In this document: one piece after another, positions 15,657 through 25,076 of the stretch
Layout of the letters: every line of letters starts with the position of its first letter
Numbering within the stretch: position 1 is the first letter of the stretch
From: an uncultured Oscillibacter sp.
GTDB taxonomy: Bacteria; Bacillota; Clostridia; Oscillospirales; Oscillospiraceae
DNA length: 64,000 bases
Reading direction: 5' to 3'
NCBI GenBank assembly: GCA_910585245.1
Contig: CAJUCO010000004.1
Coordinates: forward strand, 1 to 64,000
Notes under the pieces: generated by a model
Databases searched by the model: none
Told to the model about the DNA's origin: nothing
Seen by the model: only the letters and a program-made list of their open reading frames with translations
Made by a program: the position numbers and the translations under genes

Positions 15657-17822
15657 CTACAGCGCCGAGAGATAGAACTGCCAGGACTGAAAATCCCCCC
15701 AGGGCATGGGCAGGGGCCAACCCGCCTCCATCAGCGCGGCGCCCGGATAGTCCCCCTGGCCGTCAACCTGATAGCGAAAGGAGGGTTCCAGACCTTTTAG
15801 CCGCAGGTTCAAAAGAGGCGGCCCTCCCTGGGCCGGTCCGGACACCACAAAGACCAGGGCCTCCCGTTTGTCGGGGGAGACCTGCTCCCAGGCGGTGTAG
15901 GGCCCGTTTTGGAAGGGATCGCTGAGGCGGTAATAGTCCCCCTGGTGGATGAGCGCCTGATGCTTTTTGAAAAAGGCGATCTGGCGGCGAATGACCTCCC
16001 GCTCCTCCGGCGTAATCCGGGACGGGTCCATCTCATAGCCAAAAGTGCCGTGCATGGCCACGACCCCGCGGGTCTCCATGGAGACGGACCGGCCCGTTTG
16101 GGCGTTGGGAATGGCGGAGACATGAGCCCCCATGGTGCAAACAGGGTAACAGAACGAGGTGCCGTATTGAATCCGGAGCCGGTCGATGGCGTCGGTGTTG
16201 TCGCTGCACCAGATCTGGGGAGTGTAATAGAGCATTCCGGCGTCAAAGCGCCCGCCGCCGCCGCTGCATCCCTCTATAAGAAGATGGGGAAAGTCCCGGC
16301 GCATCCGCTCCAGCATATCGTACACCCCCAGGATGTAACGGTGGAAGACCTCCCCCTGCCGCTCCGGCGGCAGGGCGGCGGACCAGACGGCGGCAAGGCT
16401 CCGGTTCACGTCCCACTTGACATAGGAGATCTCCGCGCTGGAGAGAACGGCTTTCAAAGCGCCATAGATATGGTCCCGGACATCCCGGCGGGTAAAGTCC
16501 AAAACCAGCTGCTGGCGGCTGCGAACCATTCGGCCGGGGGCCTGGAGGACCCAGTCCGGGTGGGCCCGATAGAGTTCGCTGTCCTCATTGACCATCTCCG
16601 GTTCCACCCAGAGGCCAAAATCCATGCCCAGGGCTTTGATCCGGGGGACCAGAGCCTCCAGACCGCCGGGGAGCTTGTCCCGGTTGACGGTCCAGTCTCC
16701 CAGACCCGCCCGGTCGCTGTCCCGGGCGCCAAACCAGCCGTCGTCCATGACGAACAGTCCCACGCCCATGGGGGCGGCGCTTTTGGCGATGGCCACAAGA
16801 CGCTCCGCGTCAAAGGAGAACTCCGTGGACTCCCAGTTGTTGATGAGAACGGGCCGCTCTCCCCAGGGGTCCCGGAGCAACCGCTCCCGGAAGCAACGGT
16901 GAAGCCGGTGAGTCAGTGGTGTGAAGCCCTGGCCGGAGCAGCAAAGGGCCGCCTCGGGAGTGGTGAAGGCTTCGCCGGGACCCAGGGTCCAGCAGAAGTT
17001 CCAGGGGTGAATGCCCAAGGTGAGGCGGACAGTTTCAAATTGGGACCGCTCCGCCGCCGCCTGGAAGTTTCCGCTGTAAAGAAGGCAGGCGGCAAAGCAG
17101 AGGCCGTGGTCCTCTCCGGCGCTGTGGTCGCAGAGGATGACGAAGGGATTGTGCTGGTGGCTGGAGCCCCCCCGGACGCTGTCCGCGCTCCGGACGCCGG
17201 GGAGCAGAGGCCCCCGGTTGGGGCAGCGCTCCAAAACGTGTTTGCCGTCGAAGGTAATGAGGTCCAGGTTTCCCCGCTGGAAGTCCAGACAAAGGGAGGC
17301 GGCCTGCCGGATCTTGACGGCGCTTGTCCCCCGGTTGATGACCCGGACAGCCCGGGTGATGAGGTCATAGTCCTCCAAAACGCCGTAGAGAAGTTCCACC
17401 TCCACCCCGGCGGCGGCGTCCTCCAGGACGACGGTCAGGGTTTCGTCCTCCTCTCCCCGGAAGGCGGGGAGCCCCTCTAAAGCGTATTTTCCCCGCTCCA
17501 CCCGGAAGGACTTGAACCGCAGGTCCGCCCCGCGGCTGCCGTTGGGTAGCTCCAGATCCAGGGAGGGGAGACGGAAATCCCCTGTGCCGCAGCCGGAATA
17601 TTCCTGGGGGAGCACGTCCAAAGAGAAGGTCCGGTCCTCTCCCGCCTCCTCCGGGACGGGGGAGAAGCCCCGGTCCACGTAGCGAATGGTGTATGACAGG
17701 TCGCAGCCCTCTACTCTGGGACCGTAATAGGTGTGAAGCAGTACACCGTGGGCGTCTGCCTTCATCTGGTAAGTGGTGTGGTTTGTGTGCAGGGTGAAAA
17801 GCCCCTTGTGGCAAAGTATCAT
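15657..17822 (-). CDS. Alpha-galactosidase, GH36
   Basis: 721 aa, normal for bacterial GH36. It hydrolyses terminal alpha-galactose from melibiose, raffinose or mucin-type glycans and is probably cytoplasmic (no signal peptide). The catalytic nucleophile is D471 in YVKWDVNR and the acid/base D541 in CSDNTDAIDR, 70 residues apart as in characterised family members. The IEGCSGGGGRFD loop is present. Start ATG has GAGGA at 7 nt. Last gene of the sugar operon; a hairpin in the 127-bp gap before it may lower its expression relative to the transporter. Confidence 0.95.
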   Translation of the reverse strand: MILCHKGLFTLHTNHTTYQMKADAHGVLLHTYYGPRVEGCDLSYTIRYVDRGFSPVPEEAGEDRTFSLDVLPQEYSGCGTGDFRLPSLDLELPNGSRGADLRFKSFRVERGKYALEGLPAFRGEEDETLTVVLEDAAAGVEVELLYGVLEDYDLITRAVRVINRGTSAVKIRQAASLCLDFQRGNLDLITFDGKHVLERCPNRGPLLPGVRSADSVRGGSSHQHNPFVILCDHSAGEDHGLCFAACLLYSGNFQAAAERSQFETVRLTLGIHPWNFCWTLGPGEAFTTPEAALCCSGQGFTPLTHRLHRCFRERLLRDPWGERPVLINNWESTEFSFDAERLVAIAKSAAPMGVGLFVMDDGWFGARDSDRAGLGDWTVNRDKLPGGLEALVPRIKALGMDFGLWVEPEMVNEDSELYRAHPDWVLQAPGRMVRSRQQLVLDFTRRDVRDHIYGALKAVLSSAEISYVKWDVNRSLAAVWSAALPPERQGEVFHRYILGVYDMLERMRRDFPHLLIEGCSGGGGRFDAGMLYYTPQIWCSDNTDAIDRLRIQYGTSFCYPVCTMGAHVSAIPNAQTGRSVSMETRGVVAMHGTFGYEMDPSRITPEEREVIRRQIAFFKKHQALIHQGDYYRLSDPFQNGPYTAWEQVSPDKREALVFVVSGPAQGGPPLLNLRLKGLEPSFRYQVDGQGDYPGAALMEAGWPLPMPWGDFQSWQFYLSAL

Positions 17823-17855
17823 AAATGTGTCCTCATCGTGTCATGGCTGAAAGGG

Positions 17856-17887
17856 ACAGCCCCGGCGAGGTAAATCGCCGGGGCTGT
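17856..17887 (-). terminator. Attenuator-like hairpin between permease and GH36 gene
   Basis: Perfect 13-bp stem ACAGCCCCGGCGA / TCGCCGGGGCTGT. Reading leftward it is followed by CCCTTT, a weak T tract, so partial termination or mRNA end protection is likely. Confidence 0.55.
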
Positions 17888-17949
17888 GTGGAAGAAAGGT
17901 GGATGGTGTATGAAGAGGGCGGTCCACCATGTGGCGCCTCTTTGAAACA

Positions 17950-18792
17950 TTACTTTCCGCCAGTGGAGGCAATGCCCTCGATAAACTGGCGCTGGAAGAT
18001 CAGGTACAAAATCACCATGGGCAGCATGGCTAGCAGGGAGCCCGCCATCAGCACCGGGAAATTCGTGGTGAACTGGCCCCGCAAAGTGGCAAGGCCGGAA
18101 GAAAGGGTCATCATCTTCAAATCGGAGTTCACCACCAGCGGCCACATCAGGTCGCTGTAGGCGAACACAGCGGTGAAGATGGTGAGGGCCGCCACGGAGG
18201 TGCCCGTCAGGGGGAACATGACCTTGGTAAAGGTCTGCCACTGGTTGCAGCCGTCCAGGTACGCGGCCTCGCCAATCTCATTGGGAATGCCCATATAAGT
18301 CTGGCGGAGGAAGAACACACCGAAGGCGCTGACCAGGCCCGGAAAGACCAGAGCGAAAATGGTGTTTGCCAGTCCCATGTGGGCCACCATCTGGTACTGG
18401 GGAATGATGAAGATTTGGCTGGGCAGGGACATCTGGACCAGCACGATGCCAAAGAGGAAGTTCTTGCCCTTAAAGTTCAGCTTGGCGAAGGCATAGCCTG
18501 CCATGGAGCTGAACACGATGGCGCAGAGCACCCGGAAGAGAATCATCAGCGCCGTGTTCCAATAGAGATTCAAAAAGGGCAGGCTGGCGATGGCGTCCTT
18601 GAAGTTGTCCAGAATCAGCTCCTTGGGGAAGATCGTAGGCGGAATCGCCAGACTTTCTGGAATGGTCTTGGAGCTGGTGAGGATCATCCACACAAAGGGG
18701 AAGATCATGACGATGGAGCCCAGGATCAGCGCCGCGTAGGTCAGGAAGGTGGTGATCCGTTTGCTCCGGGTGAGAGAAGCGCTGCTTTTCAT
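17950..18792 (-). CDS. Carbohydrate ABC transporter permease (MalG type)
   Basis: 280 aa with six predicted membrane helices. The cytoplasmic EAA loop EAAYLDGCNQWQTFTKVMFPL (near residue 190) docks the ATPase. It pairs with the permease encoded upstream to form the membrane channel of the importer in the GH36 operon. ATG with AAGGAGGGG; 12 bp after the preceding gene. Confidence 0.93.
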   Translation of the reverse strand: MKSSASLTRSKRITTFLTYAALILGSIVMIFPFVWMILTSSKTIPESLAIPPTIFPKELILDNFKDAIASLPFLNLYWNTALMILFRVLCAIVFSSMAGYAFAKLNFKGKNFLFGIVLVQMSLPSQIFIIPQYQMVAHMGLANTIFALVFPGLVSAFGVFFLRQTYMGIPNEIGEAAYLDGCNQWQTFTKVMFPLTGTSVAALTIFTAVFAYSDLMWPLVVNSDLKMMTLSSGLATLRGQFTTNFPVLMAGSLLAMLPMVILYLIFQRQFIEGIASTGGK

Positions 18793-18804
18793 TTCGTCCC
18801 CTCC

Positions 18805-19698
18805 TTACACGTCGTAGTTGACCCACTTCTTCTGGCCCAGGAACTGGATAACGGTCACTAGGCCGATGAGAAGCACGGTCCAGATCACGATGGCGCTGCC
18901 GCTGCCGCGGCTGCCCGCCACGAAGGACTCCCGGTAGAATAGATACATGAGACTTTGCACGCTGGTGACAGCGGGGTTTGTGTCCTCTACCATCATGTAG
19001 ATCAGGTCGTACACCTTCACGGAGGCCATCAAACGCATGATCATGACCACAAACAGCGTGGGAGAGACCATGGGCAGGGTGATATGGAAGAACTGGGTGA
19101 CCTTGTTGGCTCCGTCGATGCTGGCGGCCTCGTAATAGGATTTGGAGATGTTCTGGAGGCCCGCCAGGAGAAGCACCGCGTCATAGCCGATGTTGCTCCA
19201 GATGGACACCAGGGCGCAGGCGATCATGACGACGCCGGGCTCTGTGATCCAGCCGATATGAGTTCCCAGAGCCTGGTTCAAGATGCCGTACTCGCCGTTG
19301 AAAATCCAGCGCCACACCATGGTGACGGCGGCGGGGGCGCAGACCATGGGCAGGAAGAAGATGGTGCGGAAGGCGCCCTTGCCTTTGATCTTGGCGTTGA
19401 GCAGCATGGCCACCAGAAGGGACAAGAACAGGCCCAGGGGCACGGTGAGAATGCAGAAGTAAATGGTGTTCCAGGTGGCCCGCCAAAATTCCGGGCGCTG
19501 GAAGATGTCAACGTAGTTCTGAAGGCCGACAAACTTATAGTTGCCAAAGCCCAGATGCTCGCAGAAGCTGGTGTACAGCGTCTGGACGAAGGGCCACAGA
19601 TTCAGCGCCACCAGGCCCAGGATGGTGGGGGCCACCATGATATAGGCCCAGTTCTGTTCCCGCTTGGCCGCGGCGGACAGTTTCAATCCCTTGTTCAC
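18805..19698 (-). CDS. Carbohydrate ABC transporter permease (MalF/UgpA type)
   Basis: 297 aa with six membrane helices and the EAA loop YYEAASIDGANKVTQFFHITLPM. The GTG start is chosen because GGAGG sits 7 nt upstream; an earlier GTG overlapping the binding-protein stop codon lacks a site. Forms a heterodimer with the MalG-type permease. Confidence 0.92.
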   Translation of the reverse strand: MNKGLKLSAAAKREQNWAYIMVAPTILGLVALNLWPFVQTLYTSFCEHLGFGNYKFVGLQNYVDIFQRPEFWRATWNTIYFCILTVPLGLFLSLLVAMLLNAKIKGKGAFRTIFFLPMVCAPAAVTMVWRWIFNGEYGILNQALGTHIGWITEPGVVMIACALVSIWSNIGYDAVLLLAGLQNISKSYYEAASIDGANKVTQFFHITLPMVSPTLFVVMIMRLMASVKVYDLIYMMVEDTNPAVTSVQSLMYLFYRESFVAGSRGSGSAIVIWTVLLIGLVTVIQFLGQKKWVNYDV

Positions 19699-19712
19699 GG
19701 ATACCCCTCCCT

Positions 19713-21011
19713 TCACTCGTCCGCCAGTTTCTTGGCGGTTTCGGCGTTGATGATGCTTTGGATGTTGTCCATGCCGGTTTCAAAGCTCTGTTGTCCGTTG
19801 TAGACCTTGTTCAGCTCATCCAGCACGGGAGCTTTCCATTTGGGCCGGGCGGAGTTGTTGACGCTTTGCACGCCATAGGCAAACTGGTCGTTTAAGACTT
19901 GAAGGTCCAGGTCGTAGCCCGCGTTGGTGAAGGCGTCGAAGTAGGGCTGTTCCGTGCCGTCATAGGCGGAGATGGCCGCGCCGTAGCCACTGGCGATCTT
20001 CTGAGCTTCTTCCGTGCCAAAGAACTTGATCACGTCCAGAGCGATGTCCCGGGTTTTGCCATGGGCGGAGGTGGAATAGCAAAGGCCGTTGGAAATGGTG
20101 GCCCGGCCGTCGCCGGAGGTGGGGTCCGGGCACATGGGCAGGGGCGCGATGTCCCATTTGCCCTGCATATTGGGGAAGCTGGTCATGTCGTTCCAGAGGT
20201 TCCAGTTGCCCTCCAGGAACATGGCGCCCATCTCGGAGAAGAAGGCCGTTTGAGGCGTGGTTTCGGCAAAGTATGTCTGATCCGGGCACCAGTCGGTTTT
20301 TTGGAGGTTGATGTAAAAGTCCATGGCCTTCCGGGTGCCCTCCTGGTCAAACCCGCCTTGGGTTTTGTCTTCCGTGAGGATACATCCGCCGGCCTGATAG
20401 ACGAAGTTCCAATAGCCCATCTGATCGTCGTTATAGGCCATGAAGCCGTATTTTCCCGTGGCATCGTGGATTCTTTCAGAGGCCTCGACCATGTCGTCCC
20501 AGGTCCAGTTTTCGTCGGGGTAGGGGATCTGGGCGGCGTCGAACATCTCTTTGTTATAGCACAGGACCACGTTGTCTTTGTCCTTGGGTACGCCGTAGAG
20601 TTTCCCGTCAAAGCCCTGGGCGTTGCCGATGGAAATTTCGGAGAAGTGCTTTTCGTAATACTGGGGGTCCACGTCGTCATAGAGGTTTGTCACGTCCGCC
20701 AGCATCCCAAACTCCGTGTAGTACAGAATTTGATTTGTGTGCATCCAGAAGATATCCGGCATGGTGTTGGATTCGGCGGCGGCCTCCAACTTGGTCCAGT
20801 ATTCGTTCCAGCTGGTGACCTGAACCTCAATGACCACGTCAGGGTTTTGGGCGGTGTAGGCCTGACAGATGGCCTCCATGCTGTCCCTCTGGTAGACGTC
20901 CCAGATCTGGAAAGTGAGGTGGGTCTTGCCGTCGGCTGCGCCGCAGCCGCAAAGTCCCAGCAACAGCGTGAGGGCCAGCGCAACGGCGGTGGCGCGGGGA
21001 ATTTTTTTCAT
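19713..21011 (-). CDS. Sugar ABC transporter substrate-binding lipoprotein
   Basis: 432 aa, solute-binding family 1. Signal peptide with Cys in the lipobox region (ALTLLLGLCGC), so the mature protein should be lipid-anchored outside the membrane. Conserved features include LTFQIWDVYQRD at the mature N-terminus and MFLEGNWNLWNDM. First gene of the GH36 operon, so alpha-galactosides are the likely cargo (inference). MKKIPRA start with AGAGGAG. Confidence 0.92.
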   Translation of the reverse strand: MKKIPRATAVALALTLLLGLCGCGAADGKTHLTFQIWDVYQRDSMEAICQAYTAQNPDVVIEVQVTSWNEYWTKLEAAAESNTMPDIFWMHTNQILYYTEFGMLADVTNLYDDVDPQYYEKHFSEISIGNAQGFDGKLYGVPKDKDNVVLCYNKEMFDAAQIPYPDENWTWDDMVEASERIHDATGKYGFMAYNDDQMGYWNFVYQAGGCILTEDKTQGGFDQEGTRKAMDFYINLQKTDWCPDQTYFAETTPQTAFFSEMGAMFLEGNWNLWNDMTSFPNMQGKWDIAPLPMCPDPTSGDGRATISNGLCYSTSAHGKTRDIALDVIKFFGTEEAQKIASGYGAAISAYDGTEQPYFDAFTNAGYDLDLQVLNDQFAYGVQSVNNSARPKWKAPVLDELNKVYNGQQSFETGMDNIQSIINAETAKKLADE

Positions 21012-21061
21012 AACTCCACTCCTCTGCTTCATATTCGGTTATGGCCGTTCAAACTACTGAA

Positions 21062-21170
21062 ATCATAATACTACCCCAGGGAGCTGTAAATGGACTGGAT
21101 TTCATAAAATATACCCGTATGTTAGAAAATACCTTTTAGATGAAAGTGAGGCAACATATGGGTATATTTT
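21062..21170 (-). promoter_or_regulatory. Promoter and AraC-type operator of the GH36 operon
   Basis: Minus-strand TTTACA-N17-TATGAT (21062-21090). Sixteen bp upstream of the -35 are two 18-bp inverted arms, AAAATATACCCGTATGTT (21106-21123) and AACATATGGGTATATTTT (21153-21170), 17 of 18 matching and 29 bp apart. The placement suits activation by the AraC-type regulator encoded next door. Confidence 0.7.
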
Positions 21171-21228
21171 TTGAAAAATTCATTAGTTTTTGCCAGATAT
21201 GCTGTTTTTCATTTGTGCAAAACGGAAA

Positions 21229-21261
21229 TAATAAAACAAAAGCCCCCGAAGGGGGCTTCTG
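21229..21261 (-). terminator. Terminator of AraC-type regulator gene
   Basis: Leftward-reading stem AGCCCCC/GGGGGCT with a TTCG loop followed by TTTTGTTTTATT. It separates the regulator from the GH36 operon promoter. Confidence 0.85.
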
Positions 21262-21281
21262 TCCGGCTCCAGTTTCTGGCA

Positions 21282-22148
21282 TTATATGCCAAAATGCGGG
21301 ACATTCCGGATGGGGCGGCGGGGGGCGCCCGCCAGATATTCGCTGGGGGAGAGGCCGGTTTCCCGGCGGAAGACCTTGGCGAAATAGTTGGCGTTGGCAA
21401 AGCCGGAGGCCTCCGCCACATAACTGATGGTGGTGTCCGGGTCCCGGAGCAGCAGCTTGGCATATTCCACCCGGACGCGGGTGATATATTTCCCCGGCGA
21501 GACGCCGATTTTTTTGGTGAATACCCGGCCCAGGTGGGCGGCTGAGACCTCCAGACGCTCCGCCAGCTCGTCCACTCCCTCCAAAAAGGGAAACTCCTCC
21601 TGGATAATGGCCACCGCAGCCTCCACCAGGGGGGACCCGGCGTCCACACGGGGAGTATTGGGCAGGGCCTGGAGCTTTAGCAACATGGAATACGCCAGAG
21701 AGGAGGCGGTTTCACCGGGGGCCTGTCCCTGCTCGTCCTCCAGCACCGCCAGGGCCATGACAGCCTCCCGGATGGATGCCGAGGCGGCGTGAAAGAGGGT
21801 GTTTTTCTTTGCCAGACGGTCTTCCAACAGCCGGGGTACCAATTCGCCCCGGAGCTGCAAGAGGAAATAGAGCCCATCGGACACAGCCTGGAGGGTGTAC
21901 TTCCCCGGTTCCGTCAGTAGGTATGCTTGTCCCGCGTCCAGCAAAGCGTAATGATCATAGGCAGAGACCGTCAGGTTTCCCTCGGCCACCGCCGAGAGAA
22001 TATAGTCTCCCGTCTGTCCATAACCGGTGATCCGGTCCCCGGCGGTGAGAGGGAGAATGCGGAGTCTGGGAAGGGACAGAAGGCTTTGGAGGGCGGCGTC
22101 AAAAGCCGCCGGACGGATATCTCGTTTTTCATTGGCTCGCAAGGACAT
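21282..22148 (-). CDS. AraC-family regulator, likely activator of GH36 operon
   Basis: 288 aa: cupin-like sensor domain (residues ~20-110) and C-terminal AraC helix-turn-helix pair (VDELAERLEVSAAHLGRVFTKKIGVSPGKYI; TISYVAEASGFANANYFAKVFRRETGLSPSEYL). It is immediately upstream of the alpha-galactoside operon and has its own terminator. A long inverted repeat just beyond that terminator is its probable target. ATG with GGAGG. Confidence 0.9.
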   Translation of the reverse strand: MSLRANEKRDIRPAAFDAALQSLLSLPRLRILPLTAGDRITGYGQTGDYILSAVAEGNLTVSAYDHYALLDAGQAYLLTEPGKYTLQAVSDGLYFLLQLRGELVPRLLEDRLAKKNTLFHAASASIREAVMALAVLEDEQGQAPGETASSLAYSMLLKLQALPNTPRVDAGSPLVEAAVAIIQEEFPFLEGVDELAERLEVSAAHLGRVFTKKIGVSPGKYITRVRVEYAKLLLRDPDTTISYVAEASGFANANYFAKVFRRETGLSPSEYLAGAPRRPIRNVPHFGI

Positions 22149-22313
22149 ACGAAACCTCCGTGGCTAAGGCTGTTTTTCGGTGGGTGTTTCAGGCTCGTTG
22201 CCGTCGCGCTGATTTGGCCGGCGGACCTTGCCGTGGGGAAAGCACACTTGCGGCTTTCGGAGGCGGCGAGGCCCCGTTTGGATTTGCCGGGGCCCCACCG
22301 CTTGCAAAAGACC

Positions 22314-23411
22314 TCAGTGAGCGACAGCCTGTTCGGTCTCCTTGTCGAACAGGTGAATTTTGTCTTTGTTCAAAACCAGCTTGGCAGCGTCTCCCACCCG
22401 GCCAGGATAGCTGGAGGGAGCTTTCACCACCAGCTTGCTCCCCTGGCAGTCCAGGTGCAAATGGGTTTCCGCGCCCATGAGCTCGGCAATCTCGATGGTG
22501 GCGTCCAAGTCGTGGCCTTGGCCGCCGGTAACGGCGTCCAGATCCTCGGGCCGGACACCCAGAACAACTGTCTTACCCACATAGGCCCCCAGGACCTTTT
22601 TGTCCATCCGCTCCGGCAGGGCGATGGAAGCACCGCAGGTCTTCGCCACGAAGGCCCCGCCCTCCTGGGCGATGACGGCGTCCAGGAAGTTCATCTGGGG
22701 AGAGCCGATGAAGCCCGCCACAAAGAGGTTGCAGGGATAGTCGTAGAGGTTCTGGGGAGTGTCGTTTTGCTGGATGATTCCGTTTTTCATCACCACGATG
22801 CGGTCACCCATGGTCATGGCCTCGGTCTGGTCGTGGGTGACATAGACGAAGGTCGTCTGAAGGCGCTTGTGGAGGCGGCTGATCTCCGCCCGCATGGCAG
22901 TGCGAAGTTTGGCGTCCAGGTTGGAAAGGGGTTCGTCCAGAAGGAACACGGCGGGGTTTCGTACCATGGCCCGCCCCAGGGCCACCCGCTGGCGCTGGCC
23001 GCCGGAGAGGGCCTTTGGCTTGCGGTTGAGCAGGTGCTCCAGATCCAGGGCCCGGGCGGCCTCGTGAACCCGGCGGTCAATTTCATCCTGGGGGATTTTT
23101 TGCAGGGTCAGGCCAAAGGCGATGTTTTTGTAAACGGTCATGTGGGGGTACAGGGCGTAGTTCTGAAAGACCATGGCGATGTTCCGGTCTTTGGGCGCCA
23201 CGTCGTTGACCACCCGGTCGCCGATATAGAGCTCCCCGCTGGTGATGTCCTCCAGACCCGCGATCATCCGCAGAGTCGTAGACTTGCCGCAACCGGAGGG
23301 GCCCACCAGGATGACAAATTCTTTGTCCTGGATTTCCAGATTGAGGTCAGGAACAACTGTGACATTGCCGGGATAGGTTTTTTCCACGTGCTTGAAAGTA
23401 ATGCTGGCCAT
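22314..23411 (-). CDS. Carbohydrate ABC transporter ATPase (MsmX/UgpC type)
   Basis: 365 aa, the usual length for this subfamily. Walker A GPSGCGKST (residues ~38-46), signature LSGGQRQRVALGRA, Walker B VFLLDEPLSNLD, H-loop THDQTEA, and a C-terminal OB/TOBE regulatory domain. Such ATPases often energise several sugar importers. It lies upstream of the regulator and the GH36 operon, which has permeases but no ATPase. Start MASITFKH with GAGGAGG. Confidence 0.95.
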   Translation of the reverse strand: MASITFKHVEKTYPGNVTVVPDLNLEIQDKEFVILVGPSGCGKSTTLRMIAGLEDITSGELYIGDRVVNDVAPKDRNIAMVFQNYALYPHMTVYKNIAFGLTLQKIPQDEIDRRVHEAARALDLEHLLNRKPKALSGGQRQRVALGRAMVRNPAVFLLDEPLSNLDAKLRTAMRAEISRLHKRLQTTFVYVTHDQTEAMTMGDRIVVMKNGIIQQNDTPQNLYDYPCNLFVAGFIGSPQMNFLDAVIAQEGGAFVAKTCGASIALPERMDKKVLGAYVGKTVVLGVRPEDLDAVTGGQGHDLDATIEIAELMGAETHLHLDCQGSKLVVKAPSSYPGRVGDAAKLVLNKDKIHLFDKETEQAVAH

Positions 23412-23554
23412 GATGGAACTCCTCCTCAATGATTTTGGAAAAAGCATAGCACTGTCCCGGTGGAAAAGGCAAGGGTAAATTCCCGCTGGCGCCGGTAAAA
23501 ACCCGATATTCCCCTCTGAAAATGAAAAAATACCTGTTGGCCGGTTCCCTGCAC

Positions 23555-23583
23555 TTGCGCCGGAAAGGCGAGTGTGGTATAGT
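23555..23583 (+). promoter_or_regulatory. Promoter of the YesL-like gene
   Basis: TTGCGC-N17-TATAGT, about 45 bp before the start codon. Confidence 0.65.
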
Positions 23584-23628
23584 ATAAACGCAATCCAAAC
23601 GATGAAAACGGCGGGGGAGGAAACGGGT

Positions 23629-24291
23629 ATGTTCTTTCGAAAAGACTACGCGGCGCCGGGGCCCGGCATAGATCCGGACGAGCCTGAGAAGACCGGCGTG
23701 TCCCGTCTGGTGGAAATTTTTTCTATTGAATGCGTCACTTTGGTGAAGCTGAACTTGCTGTTTATTCTGAGTTGCCTCCCTCTAATTACCATTCCGGCGG
23801 CGGTTTTCGCCATGAACCATGTGACATGGATGATGGTTCTGAACCAGCCGGTGACATTGTTTTATCATTACAAAACCGCCTTCAAGGGGATGTGGAGGCG
23901 GGCTTACGCCGCCTTTTTTACCGTGGCGGTTCCCCTGGTTCTCTCCGGTTGCGGCGTGTGGTTTTACCTCAGCAGGGCCATGATCCGGCCGGTGTTGCTT
24001 TTGCCCTTTATGCTGTGTTCCACCGTTCTGCTGACCGTGCTGCTGGCCTCCACGTATTTTTATGGTTTGCTGGACACGGAGCGGGGCTTCCGGGAGTGTC
24101 TGCGGCTGTCCCTGCTGCTGGGGACAGGAAGGCCTCTTCGGGGAGCGCTGGCGGCGCTGGCGGTGTACGGGTCTTTGACCTTTGCGGTGTTGGAGTTTCC
24201 CATCAGCGGAATTTACCTGTTGTTGATGGGGTTTTCCGTGCCCTGCCTCCTGGGGAGCTTTTTGATCCGCACGGAGTTGAAAAGATGGTGA
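23629..24291 (+). CDS. YesL-like (DUF624) membrane protein
   Basis: 220 aa with five or so hydrophobic helices. NLLFILSCLPLITIPAAVFAM near residue 45 is the typical DUF624 opening. YesL proteins usually accompany sugar ABC transporters and have no settled function. It is divergent from the MsmX-like ATPase, consistent with that link. Start MFFRKDY has GGAGG; a longer frame upstream has no site. Confidence 0.82.
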   Translation: MFFRKDYAAPGPGIDPDEPEKTGVSRLVEIFSIECVTLVKLNLLFILSCLPLITIPAAVFAMNHVTWMMVLNQPVTLFYHYKTAFKGMWRRAYAAFFTVAVPLVLSGCGVWFYLSRAMIRPVLLLPFMLCSTVLLTVLLASTYFYGLLDTERGFRECLRLSLLLGTGRPLRGALAALAVYGSLTFAVLEFPISGIYLLLMGFSVPCLLGSFLIRTELKRW

Positions 24292-24336
24292 AATCCTCCG
24301 TGTTTTTTCGGACGGCGGTAGCAGATGCAAATGAGG

Positions 24337-24381
24337 GAAAGGCCGGGGTGTGCGGATCGCGCATCCTCGGCCTTTCTTTTT
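24337..24381 (+). terminator. Terminator of the YesL-like gene
   Basis: Stem GAAAGGCCG/CGGCCTTTC with an internal TGCG/GCGCA helix and a TTTTT tail. Confidence 0.85.
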
Positions 24382-24479
24382 ATACCCGCAGTTCAAACCC
24401 CGCTTAAATCCCTGTAAATCCGGTTTTATCGCAGGAAGAAGCGGCGGCATTGAGTTCTCAAAACCGCCGCTTTTTGGAA

Positions 24480-25055
24480 TTAAGAGAGTTGTCTGACCGT
24501 GGCGTGTTGACGCCGGTATGTGTCGTTGTCCTTCTGTTTCAGCTCCTGCTTCACCTGGGACAGCTGGCGCTCCAGGTCCTTGATCTTGGCCTCGTCGGTC
24601 TCGGTACCCAGCCGCTGCTCCAGCTGCTGCTGTTTCTTTTTCAGTTTTTCGATCTCACGGTCTACCTGATCGGTATTGCACTCCCAGACCTCGTCCTTGT
24701 CCTTTTTCCCCTCCGGGCCCTTCGCGCCCTGGTCCGCCGGATTGGATTCCCCGGCCTTGGGGGCGTCCGCATGGGGCTTCTTGGCATCAGGGGCGCTCTC
24801 CGGCTGTTTCGGTCCGTCCGCTGCCCGCTCCGGACCGTCGAAATAGATCTTGGGCCGTCCGTCCTCGTCCTTGCCCATCCAGTAGCGGCCGGAGGGCTCC
24901 TGGGGTTTCTCCGGGACGTATTCATCCATCATGGGTTTCAGCTGGCGTCCCTGGGCTTCCTCCCCGGGGTTTTGAGCTTTGGATACTTCCGGAGCCTTCT
25001 CAGCGGTTGTTACTGGCCGGACCGGGCCGGTGTTCACACCGGAAATTGGCATCAT
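24480..25055 (-). CDS. Unknown acidic/basic coiled-coil protein
   Basis: 191 aa. Disordered Pro/Glu/Lys-rich first two thirds; residues ~125-180 form a clear coiled coil (DREIEKLKKKQQQLEQRLGTETDEAKIKDLERQLSQVKQELKQK). No signal or membrane segment. ATG with AAGGAGG. It follows another small helical protein by 21 bp, in one operon. Function unknown. PVRPV and TAEKAPEVSKAQNP look like flexible, possibly secreted or flagellum/surface-related tails, but nothing proves it. Confidence 0.72.
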   Translation of the reverse strand: MMPISGVNTGPVRPVTTAEKAPEVSKAQNPGEEAQGRQLKPMMDEYVPEKPQEPSGRYWMGKDEDGRPKIYFDGPERAADGPKQPESAPDAKKPHADAPKAGESNPADQGAKGPEGKKDKDEVWECNTDQVDREIEKLKKKQQQLEQRLGTETDEAKIKDLERQLSQVKQELKQKDNDTYRRQHATVRQLS

Positions 25056-25076
25056 AAGGCATTCCTCCTTGACAGT

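Noticed and set aside
21927..23432. Long rightward frame opposite the MsmX-like ATPase and AraC gene
   Set aside because: Antisense to two firmly identified genes and has no plausible start.
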